DNA of 6,922 nucleotides, taken from NCBI GenBank assembly GCA_009926035.1, contig RFPQ01000039.1, positions 1-6,922 of the forward strand, in the 5' to 3' direction. Below, one piece after another: positions 1-5,779 of this stretch. This DNA comes from Betaproteobacteria bacterium. GTDB lineage: Bacteria > Pseudomonadota > Gammaproteobacteria > Burkholderiales > Methylophilaceae. The position numbers and the translations under genes are program-made. The first letter of the stretch is position 1. Each line of letters starts with the position of its first letter. The notes under the pieces were generated by a model, which had not been told where the DNA came from, did not search any database, and was given only the letters and a program-made list of their open reading frames with translations.

Positions 1-32
1 GATTGATTTAGGATAAGTTGTGAATTAGGCAT
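1..32 (-). CDS. Start of a DUF934-type protein (partial, cut by window edge)
   Basis: Only the first ten codons are in the window, reading MPNSQLILNQ, and the gene continues past base 1. The ATG lies inside the last codons of cysI in another frame, so the genes overlap by 8 nt. The sequence AAGGAG sits 7 nt before the ATG, which is the best ribosome binding site in the window. A second in-frame ATG two codons earlier (38-36) is only 1 nt from that site and is less likely. In Betaproteobacteria cysI is commonly followed by a small DUF934 protein of unclear role in sulfite reduction, then cysH/cysD/cysN. DUF934 proteins often begin with a short 'LI-N' stretch like this one. The existence of a gene is well supported by the overlap and binding site. 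Its identity is inferred from context and ten residues. Confidence 0.55.
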   Translation of the reverse strand, partial: MPNSQLILNQ

Positions 33-1674
33 AAACATACTCCTTGAAAGGATTCACGCCTAAACGCCGAACGGTATCAATAAATCTTTCTTCAGGGTTG
101 CGATGTTTGATATACACATCAATTAATTTTTTAACAACTCCTGGCATTTCTTCTGCTGCAAAAGAAGGGCCAATAACAGTCCCAAGACTTGCATCATTCC
201 CTTGTTTGCCGCCAATCGTGACTTGATACCATTCTGATCCATCTTTATCGACACCTAATACACCAATATGACCAATATGATGATGACCACATGCGTTCAT
301 ACAACCTGAAATATTAAGTTCTAGTTCTCCAATATCATGGAGATAATCTAGATTATCGAAAGCTTCTTGAATAGAAGTTGCAATTGGAATACTTTTCGCA
401 TTAGCAAGTGAGCAAAAATCACCACCAGGGCAACAAATGATATCTGTTAACAAGCCAATGTTAGGTGTAGCTAGTTGATGCGCTTTTGCTTCTTCCCATA
501 TATGAAAAATATCTTTTAGTTTTACATCGGCCAGGATGAGATTTTGTTCATGAGATACACGAAGTTCACCGAAGCTATAGAGATCAGCTAAATCAGCCAC
601 AATTCTCATTTGCGCTGAAGTTGCATCGCCTGGTGCTAGACCATGGGGCTTAAGAGACAGTGTAATCGCACGATAACCTTTTTGTTTGTGCGGATGAACA
701 GATCGCTTTACCCAAGATGCAAAAGCTTTATTGTTTTTAATAGCTTTATCATAAGTATCATCTTGATCGCTTAAGTTTTCATAAGGCATAGTGGTAAAAA
801 ATTTCGCCACGCGTTTTAATTCATTTTCATTAATCGTATTTGGTGAATTTTTTAAATGAAGCCATTCTTCTTCAACTTGTTTTTTAAATTCCTCAATACC
901 TAAAGCTTTCACCAAAATTTTAATACGCGCTTTATAGATATTGTCGCGACGACCATGAAGATTATAAACACGAATGATAGCTTCACAATAAGTTAGTATA
1001 TGTTCCCATTCGAGATGTTCGCGAATAACAGATCCAAGAATAGGGGTTCTACCTAATCCACCTCCGACCCAAACGCGAATAGCCATCTTTTGTTCTTTGT
1101 CGTAATAAAATTCAAGGCCTATATCGTGAGCTTGGACGATCGCCCGATCTTGTTTACTGCCTGATACTGCAATTTTAAATTTACGAGGTAGAAGCGAAAA
1201 TTCAGGATGAAACGTACTCCATTGTCTTAAGATTTCAGCGATTGCTCTAGGGTCAATAATCTCATCAGGGGCCACACCTGCAAATTGGTCAGTCGTGATG
1301 TTTCGAATACAATTTCCAGAAGTTTGAATAGCATGCATTTCAACTTTAGAAAGCTCTTCTAAAATATCTGGGGTTTCTTCTAATTTAGGCCAATTGAGTT
1401 GTAGATTTTGTCTTGTACTAAAGTGACCGTATCCACGATCAAAGCGATCGGTAATATCGGCTAACTTACGCAGTTGTTTTGAAGATAAAAGGCCATATGG
1501 AATGGCAATGCGAAGCATAGGCGCATGACGTTGAATGTAAAGACCGTTTTGTAAGCGAAGGGGTCTGAACTCATCATCGGTTAGTTTGCCACTTAAATAA
1601 CGCGATGTTTGATCGCGAAATTGTGCAACGCGTTCATTGACAATAGTTTGGTCGATATTATCGTACTGATACAT
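25..1674 (-). CDS. cysI: Sulfite reductase hemoprotein (siroheme, 4Fe-4S), CysI type
   Basis: This 549-residue cytoplasmic enzyme should perform the six-electron reduction of sulfite to sulfide in assimilatory sulfate reduction. The cluster/siroheme cysteines are visible as Cys415-X5-Cys421 and Cys458-X3-Cys462. Active-site basic residues known from E. coli sulfite reductase have counterparts: Arg88 in STRQNLQ, Arg124 in GNCIRNI, and Lys165/Lys167 in LPRKFK. The two-fold ferredoxin-like plus siroheme domain repeat fits the length. The start MYQYDNIDQTIVNERVAQFR matches the usual betaproteobacterial CysI N-terminus, although no clear Shine-Dalgarno precedes it. It lies 13 bp after tauE and opposite cysB, so sulfite is the likely substrate. 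The wider family also includes assimilatory nitrite reductases, but the context does not support that. No flavoprotein subunit CysJ is in the window, so the electron donor is unknown; it could be ferredoxin or involve neighbours beyond base 1. Confidence 0.93.
   Translation of the reverse strand: MYQYDNIDQTIVNERVAQFRDQTSRYLSGKLTDDEFRPLRLQNGLYIQRHAPMLRIAIPYGLLSSKQLRKLADITDRFDRGYGHFSTRQNLQLNWPKLEETPDILEELSKVEMHAIQTSGNCIRNITTDQFAGVAPDEIIDPRAIAEILRQWSTFHPEFSLLPRKFKIAVSGSKQDRAIVQAHDIGLEFYYDKEQKMAIRVWVGGGLGRTPILGSVIREHLEWEHILTYCEAIIRVYNLHGRRDNIYKARIKILVKALGIEEFKKQVEEEWLHLKNSPNTINENELKRVAKFFTTMPYENLSDQDDTYDKAIKNNKAFASWVKRSVHPHKQKGYRAITLSLKPHGLAPGDATSAQMRIVADLADLYSFGELRVSHEQNLILADVKLKDIFHIWEEAKAHQLATPNIGLLTDIICCPGGDFCSLANAKSIPIATSIQEAFDNLDYLHDIGELELNISGCMNACGHHHIGHIGVLGVDKDGSEWYQVTIGGKQGNDASLGTVIGPSFAAEEMPGVVKKLIDVYIKHRNPEERFIDTVRRLGVNPFKEYVYA
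40..45 (-). promoter_or_regulatory. Shine-Dalgarno site for the gene downstream of cysI
   Basis: AAGGAG is read on the minus strand within the last codons of cysI, 7 nt before an ATG at 32-30. Its match and spacing are close to ideal. Most other starts in this window have weak sites or none, so it stands out and implies translational coupling between cysI and the next gene. Confidence 0.6.
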
Positions 1675-1687
1675 AATTTTTTAATGC

Positions 1688-2458
1688 TTAATGAAAAATA
1701 AGTTTTTGGCCTACGTAAATTAGGATTAAAGCCAATACATAGCGAACAGATTGTTCGCTGACTTTAGAGCTTAAATGACTGCCAATATAGATACCTGGAA
1801 TTGAGCCAATCAAAAGTACACCTAGTAGAGAATAATCGACTGTACCAAGACTTGCATGACCAAGTCCTGCAACAAGGGTTAATGGTACTGCATGCGCAAT
1901 ATCAGTTCCAACAATTTTTGTAATGCCTATTCTAGGATAGATCAGTAAAAGAGCTGTGACACCAAGAGCTCCTGCGCCGACAGAAGTGAGGGTGACTAGA
2001 CCACCCAGGACTAATCCTAAAAGAATGGTTGCAATTGCAATTGCATTATCTGTTTTTAATAAGCTGGCTTTTGATCTTTCAATAAGAAACGGCCTAAAGA
2101 TTACAGCAACTGAGGTAAGTAATAATGCAATACCCAGGTAGAATTTGATGATATCAACTGCGCCTGTCGATGCCACATCAATTTGTCTCAAATAATAGGT
2201 TGTAAAAATAGAGGCTGGAATGCTCCCAAGCATGAGCCTTTTTACAATTTTCCAATCGATATTGCCTAATTTTCCATGAGCAAATATCCCAACAGATTTA
2301 GTGATGGATGCATAAAAAAGATCAGTACCTACAGCAAGGGCTGGTTTGATGTGGAAAAATAAGACAAGAATAGGGGTCATGAGTGATCCACCTCCCACAC
2401 CCGTTAAGCCTACAAGTAGGCCCACTAAAAATCCAGAAAATATAAAACCAATATCCAT
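1688..2458 (-). CDS. TauE/SafE (TSUP) family membrane transporter
   Basis: This 256-residue inner-membrane protein belongs to the TauE/SafE (formerly DUF81) carrier family, linked to sulfite, sulfonate or sulfate movement. It is hydrophobic throughout with about seven or eight membrane segments. The family's internal duplication is clear: residues 17-31 (GLTGVGGGSLMTPIL) pair with 156-171 (TLTSVGAGALGVTALL), VGTD at 43-46 pairs with VGTD at 183-186, HGKLGNIDW at 61-69 pairs with HASLGTVDY at 201-209, and GSIP at 78-81 pairs with GSIP at 218-221. A weak ribosome site, AAGG at 2466-2463, lies 4 nt before the ATG. It is the first gene of the operon that continues into cysI, and is divergent from cysB. 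Either sulfite export under overload or uptake of sulfate/sulfite for CysI would fit. Sequence alone does not settle substrate or direction. Confidence 0.88.
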   Translation of the reverse strand: MDIGFIFSGFLVGLLVGLTGVGGGSLMTPILVLFFHIKPALAVGTDLFYASITKSVGIFAHGKLGNIDWKIVKRLMLGSIPASIFTTYYLRQIDVASTGAVDIIKFYLGIALLLTSVAVIFRPFLIERSKASLLKTDNAIAIATILLGLVLGGLVTLTSVGAGALGVTALLLIYPRIGITKIVGTDIAHAVPLTLVAGLGHASLGTVDYSLLGVLLIGSIPGIYIGSHLSSKVSEQSVRYVLALILIYVGQKLIFH

Positions 2459-2516
2459 ACAACCTTAATATAAATTTAACTTTTTAATGCTAAAGTGGAC
2501 GTCAATATAGCAAATT

Positions 2517-2544
2517 TTGATATTATAAATTAATAATATAATAT
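2517..2544 (+). promoter_or_regulatory. Candidate promoter of cysB
   Basis: TTGATA (2517-2522) is followed after 16 nt by TAATAT (2539-2544). An overlapping perfect TATAAT at 2537-2542 has a shorter, less favourable spacing of 14 nt to the same -35. Transcription would begin near 2551, at the left edge of the proposed operator, so bound CysB would block it. Low-complexity AT sequence limits confidence. Confidence 0.3.
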
Positions 2545-2550
2545 TCTATC
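2522..2550 (-). promoter_or_regulatory. Candidate promoter of the tauE-cysI operon
   Basis: On the minus strand a perfect TATAAT (2527-2522) lies 17 nt downstream of GATAGA (2550-2545), a poor -35. A good -10 with a poor -35 is what an activator-dependent promoter looks like, and the candidate CysB dyad at 2552-2570 abuts this -35. The predicted start is near 2515, giving a leader of roughly 57 nt to the tauE ATG. AT-rich sequence makes chance TATAAT matches common, so this is tentative. Confidence 0.35.
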
Positions 2551-2551
2551 G

Positions 2552-2570
2552 TTATACCTTTTGGTTATAT
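2552..2570. promoter_or_regulatory. Candidate CysB (LysR-type) operator
   Basis: The stretch TTATACCTTTTGGTTATAT is an imperfect inverted repeat: ATACC and GGTTAT flank a TTTT centre with one bulged base, giving an ATA-N9-TAT core compatible with LysR-type boxes. It is the only GC-containing dyad in the otherwise AT-rich spacer. It ends 11 nt before the cysB ATG and touches the -35 of the opposing operon. Assignment to CysB is inferred from position and from the adjacent gene, not from a verified motif match. Confidence 0.35.
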
Positions 2571-2581
2571 TGGAATAAGAC

Positions 2582-3514
2582 ATGAAACTTCAGCAATTAC
2601 GTTGTATCCATGAGGTCGTCAAAAATGGTTTTAGTATATCTAAAGCCGCAGAAGCGCTGCACACATCTCAGCCGGGTGTGAGTAAACAAATTCAATTGTT
2701 AGAAGAAGAGGTAGGCCTTCATATTTTCTTGAGACATGGCAAGCGTCTTGTAGGGCTAACCGAACCAGGAGAACATGTTTATAAGCGCATTAGTGAAGTA
2801 ATACGCGAAATTAAAAGCATTAAACAAGTCAGTGATGAATTTAGCCATTCAAATTCTGGCGAATTAACAATTGCAACAACACACACACAAGCTCGCTATA
2901 AATTACCGAGCGTCGTTCAAGCATTTATGACCAAATATCCAGAAGTAAAACTTAATATTCACCAAGGAAATCCAACGCAAGTGACCGATCAGGTTGTAAA
3001 AGGTGAGGCGGACGTAGGTATAGCTACAGAATCAATCAGTCAAAACGAAAAATTATTTTGTATACCATGTTATACATGGAATCGTTGTTTGGTCATGCCA
3101 GCAAAGCATCCTTTAGCTAAAGAAAAATCAATTTCTCTTGCAAAACTTGCTACTTATCCCATTATTACTTATGACTATGCATTTACTGGAAGTACTATTG
3201 TTTCTAAAGCTTTTCATGACGCAAGACTCACGCCTAATATAGTTTTAACCGCCATTGATGCTGATGTGATTAAAACATATGTAAATTTAGGTTTAGGTAT
3301 AGGACTTATTGCTCAGATGGCTTACGATTCAAAAAGAGATCAAGGGCTTGTAAGTATTGATGTCAGTCATTTATTTCCCACAAGTACAACTTATCTCGGC
3401 ATCAGGCGTGATGTATTTTTAAGGGGGTTTATGTATGATTTTATTGAAATGTTCACACCTCAATATACAAAACAAACCATTAAAAAAATGATGTTAGAGC
3501 AAGATAATATTTGA
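2582..3514 (+). CDS. cysB: CysB, LysR-type regulator of sulfur assimilation
   Basis: This 310-residue LysR-family DNA-binding protein activates cysteine/sulfate assimilation genes when the inducer O-acetylserine accumulates. An N-terminal winged helix-turn-helix is seen at about residues 18-37 (SISKAAEALHTSQPGVSKQI). The periplasmic-binding-protein-like effector domain starts near residue 91. The CysB hallmark TTHTQARYKLP covers residues 99-109. Residues equivalent to the sulfate/effector pocket of the solved Klebsiella CysB are all present at the same numbers: Thr100, Thr102, Gln103, Thr149, Trp166 and Thr202. It is slightly shorter than enterobacterial CysB (324 residues). GGAA at 2572-2575, 6 nt before the ATG, is a modest ribosome site. 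It is divergent from the tauE-cysI operon, its likely target. The paralogue Cbl is an alternative, but CysB is favoured by the sulfite reductase context. Confidence 0.93.
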   Translation: MKLQQLRCIHEVVKNGFSISKAAEALHTSQPGVSKQIQLLEEEVGLHIFLRHGKRLVGLTEPGEHVYKRISEVIREIKSIKQVSDEFSHSNSGELTIATTHTQARYKLPSVVQAFMTKYPEVKLNIHQGNPTQVTDQVVKGEADVGIATESISQNEKLFCIPCYTWNRCLVMPAKHPLAKEKSISLAKLATYPIITYDYAFTGSTIVSKAFHDARLTPNIVLTAIDADVIKTYVNLGLGIGLIAQMAYDSKRDQGLVSIDVSHLFPTSTTYLGIRRDVFLRGFMYDFIEMFTPQYTKQTIKKMMLEQDNI

Positions 3515-3527
3515 ATCTCGAAATTAA

Positions 3528-5183
3528 ATGAAATCCGACTTAGAAATTAATCAGGCAGCACAGCTAAAATCTATAAGTGAGATTGTCAAATCACTTCATA
3601 TCAAGGCAGATGATCTGGATTTCTATGGCGCCTATAGTGCTAAATTAAAAGCTTCTTTTACAAATGACCTAAAAGAAAATAAAAAATCTAAACTAATTTT
3701 AGTGACCGCAATGAGCCCTACACCTGCAGGTGAAGGCAAAACTACCACTACGATTGGCTTGGCTGACGCACTTTTTTCGTTAGGAAAAAAAGCAGTGGTG
3801 TGTATTCGTGAACCGTCTTTAGGGCCTGTCTTCGGTATGAAGGGCGGTGCAACAGGTGGCGGTTATGCGCAAGTAGCGCCTATGGATAAAATTAATTTAC
3901 ATTTCACAGGTGATTTTCACGCCATTACATCGGCTAATAATCTTTTAGCCGCATTGATTGATAATCATATTCATCACGGAAATGCACTTAATATTGATAT
4001 TGATCAAATTTCATTTAGACGATGTCTAGACATGAATGATCGCGCTTTACGGAATATTGAATTAAAGCTTGATCATAATAATCGAGATACAGGTTTTGAT
4101 ATTACAGTTGCAAGTGAAGTGATGGCAATTTTTTGTTTAGCAGAATCGTTAGATGATCTTCAGCATCGGTTGGGAGAAATTGAGGTTGCAAAAAGAAAAG
4201 ACGCAACGTCTGTTTACGCTAAAGATTTAAAAGCAGAAGGCGCTATGACAGCATTATTAAAAGATGCATTTCAACCTAATGTTGTTCAAACCCTTAATGG
4301 AACCCCTGCTTTTATTCATGGAGGGCCATTTGCAAATATTGCTCATGGTTGTAATTCAGTGGTTGCGACAAAAACAGCATTAAAATTAGCTGATTATGTG
4401 ATCACAGAGGCTGGATTTGGCGCCGATTTAGGCGCAGAAAAGTTTATTGATATCAAATGTAGACAATCCTGCATCAAGCCCGACATCATTATTTTAGTTG
4501 CTACCATTCGGGCACTTAAATTTCATGGTGGCATAACCGTGTCCGAATTAAATCAAGAAAACTTAAAAGCACTTGAAGTTGGATTTAATAACCTAAAACG
4601 TCACATTGAGAATTGCTCTGAGCTCTTCGGCTTGGATGTTATTGTTGCAATCAATCGGTTTAATTCTGATACTGACAATGAAATGATCTGGCTTCAAGGC
4701 TCAATAGATAAGATGGGATTTCAATCTGTTTTATGTTCGCATTGGGCAGATGGTGCCAAAGGTGCTCAAAATTTAGCTCAATCTGTTTTAGATCAATTAA
4801 ATACACCTAAAACATTTAAATTTTTATATGAAGATAATTTGAGTTTAAGAGAAAAAATTACAGCCATTGCTTTAAAAATATATCGTGCAAAAGAAATACA
4901 GTTTTCGGATAGCGCCTTTGAAAAACTTGCATTACTTGAAAAAAATTATGCAAATTTACCAGTTTGCATCGCTAAAACACCTTATTCATTTTCAAGCGAT
5001 CCCAAGGCGTATGGTGCGCCTGAAAATCATACGCTTACAATAAGAGAATTAAGATTAGCAAGAGGTGCTGGTTTTGTAGTGGCTATCTGTGGAGATCTTA
5101 TGACGATGCCAGGACTACCGAAGATTCCCGCAAGCGAAAAAATAAAGCTATCTGCTCAAGGACTCCTTGAAGGATTAAATTGA
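3528..5183 (+). CDS. fhs: Formate-tetrahydrofolate ligase
   Basis: This 551-residue cytoplasmic enzyme joins formate to tetrahydrofolate using ATP, giving 10-formyl-tetrahydrofolate for purine, formyl-Met-tRNA and C1 metabolism. The ATP-binding loop is TPAGEGKTTT at residues 65-74. Both family signatures are intact: GMKGGATGGGY at 103-113 and VATIRALKFHGG at 324-335. The conserved C-terminal GDLMTMPGLPKIPA is at 522-535. Length is close to the family norm of about 555, and the start (MKSDLEINQAAQLKSISEIV) is where the family begins. The ATG follows cysB by 13 nt with no recognisable Shine-Dalgarno, terminator or convincing promoter between, so co-transcription with cysB is plausible. In a methylotroph the enzyme, also called FtfL, would link formate from C1 oxidation to folate-bound carbon. 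That role is inferred. The ligase assignment itself is secure. Confidence 0.97.
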   Translation: MKSDLEINQAAQLKSISEIVKSLHIKADDLDFYGAYSAKLKASFTNDLKENKKSKLILVTAMSPTPAGEGKTTTTIGLADALFSLGKKAVVCIREPSLGPVFGMKGGATGGGYAQVAPMDKINLHFTGDFHAITSANNLLAALIDNHIHHGNALNIDIDQISFRRCLDMNDRALRNIELKLDHNNRDTGFDITVASEVMAIFCLAESLDDLQHRLGEIEVAKRKDATSVYAKDLKAEGAMTALLKDAFQPNVVQTLNGTPAFIHGGPFANIAHGCNSVVATKTALKLADYVITEAGFGADLGAEKFIDIKCRQSCIKPDIIILVATIRALKFHGGITVSELNQENLKALEVGFNNLKRHIENCSELFGLDVIVAINRFNSDTDNEMIWLQGSIDKMGFQSVLCSHWADGAKGAQNLAQSVLDQLNTPKTFKFLYEDNLSLREKITAIALKIYRAKEIQFSDSAFEKLALLEKNYANLPVCIAKTPYSFSSDPKAYGAPENHTLTIRELRLARGAGFVVAICGDLMTMPGLPKIPASEKIKLSAQGLLEGLN

Positions 5184-5187
5184 GAGG

Positions 5188-5772
5188 ATGAATTGTTTTA
5201 AAAGTATTTCAATACAAGAACAAACGATTCAAAAATCTAGGTTTATTGGATATACATTTATAGGTGAAACAAAGCAGGATATATTGCGTGTATTACAATC
5301 AATCGCAAAAGAACATCCTCATGCAAGCCATTTAGCTTTTGCCTACCAACTTAAATCAGAGCACGGATTTGAGCCCTATTATTCAGATGCGGGCGAGCCT
5401 TCTGGCACTGCTGGAAAACCCTTATTGCAATTAATTGATGCTCATCAAATCGTATCAGGTGGAATCGGTGTCATTCGATATTATGGCGGTATTAATTTAG
5501 GCACGGGAGGTCTCACAAGAGCTTATGGCGGTACGGGAAAGCTTGCTTTAACGCATTCTGTGATTGAGCCTTATATTGAATATATTAAATTAAAATTAAC
5601 TATAAATTACAATGAGTTAGATAATTACATTCATGTAATAAGTTCAATGAATGGCAGTGTATTAGATAAAGCTTTTGATGATAAAGTGAGTCTTTTGATA
5701 AGACTTCCTGAGGGTTCTTTTGATAATTTAAAAGCACGTTTCCCCATGACCGAAATCAATCATTCGCTATAA
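5188..5772 (+). CDS. yigZ: YigZ / IMPACT-family protein (UPF0029)
   Basis: This 194-residue protein belongs to the YigZ/IMPACT (UPF0029) family, whose bacterial function is not firmly established. The N-terminal domain carries the two diagnostic motifs: YSDAGEPSGTAGKP at residues 65-78 and YYGGINLGTGGLTRAY at 99-114. Earlier family landmarks KSRFIG (16-21) and EHPHASHLAFAY (42-53) are also present. The C-terminal part (about 130-194) fits the small ferredoxin-like domain seen in bacterial members. Length is close to E. coli YigZ, about 205. The ATG is 4 nt after the fhs stop. GAGAGG touches the ATG directly, too close for a normal ribosome site, and AAGGA at 5170-5174 is 13 nt away. An in-frame TAA at 5176-5178 excludes a longer ATG, GTG or TTG start, so translation probably depends on coupling to fhs. 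Confidence 0.9.
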   Translation: MNCFKSISIQEQTIQKSRFIGYTFIGETKQDILRVLQSIAKEHPHASHLAFAYQLKSEHGFEPYYSDAGEPSGTAGKPLLQLIDAHQIVSGGIGVIRYYGGINLGTGGLTRAYGGTGKLALTHSVIEPYIEYIKLKLTINYNELDNYIHVISSMNGSVLDKAFDDKVSLLIRLPEGSFDNLKARFPMTEINHSL

Positions 5773-5773
5773 T
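5746..5773 (+). promoter_or_regulatory. Candidate promoter for a leaderless rmuC transcript
   Basis: A perfect TATAAT at 5768-5773 overlaps the yigZ stop codon and follows ATGACC (5746-5751), a partial -35 match, by 16 nt. The expected start, about 7 nt after the -10, falls on the rmuC ATG at 5780. The rmuC start has no Shine-Dalgarno sequence, which would fit leaderless translation. A single hexamer match in AT-rich DNA is weak evidence. Confidence 0.25.
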
Positions 5774-5779
5774 CAATCT

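Larger units (their letters stand above)
2459..2581. promoter_or_regulatory. Divergent tauE-cysI / cysB promoter region
   Basis: This 123-bp AT-rich spacer separates the leftward tauE-cysI operon from the rightward cysB gene, and is the only intergenic region here large enough for two promoters. It contains a candidate LysR-type dyad at 2552-2570, a minus-strand TATAAT at 2527-2522 and a plus-strand TTGATA/TATAAT-like pair at 2517-2544. No hairpin followed by a T-run and no leader open frame was recognised. The layout is typical of a LysR regulator that activates the divergent operon and represses itself. Confidence 0.6.

Noticed and set aside
44..226. Open frame on the plus strand of about 60 codons opposite cysI
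   Set aside because: It lies wholly within the conserved cysI coding region, has no ribosome binding site or recognisable protein features, and is explained as an antisense shadow.
25..1674. Assimilatory nitrite reductase as the identity of the siroheme protein
   Set aside because: Nitrite and sulfite reductases share the motifs, but the tauE and cysB neighbours and the CysI-type N-terminus favour sulfite.
1956..2141. Open frame on the plus strand of about 61 codons opposite the TSUP gene
   Set aside because: It is antisense to a clear membrane protein, and its composition merely reflects the complement of hydrophobic codons.
2500..2505. TTGACG on the minus strand as the -35 of the tauE-cysI operon
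   Set aside because: The hexamer is good, but no acceptable -10 lies 16-18 nt downstream (the best there is AAGTTA), so the TATAAT at 2527-2522 was preferred.
2879..2889. AC dinucleotide run in cysB
   Set aside because: It encodes the conserved Thr-His-Thr of the effector pocket, so protein constraint explains it. It is also too short to be a convincing variable tract.
3490..3514. GATAAT at 3503-3508 as a promoter for fhs
   Set aside because: No reasonable -35 is present about 17 nt upstream, and such hexamers are frequent in AT-rich coding sequence.
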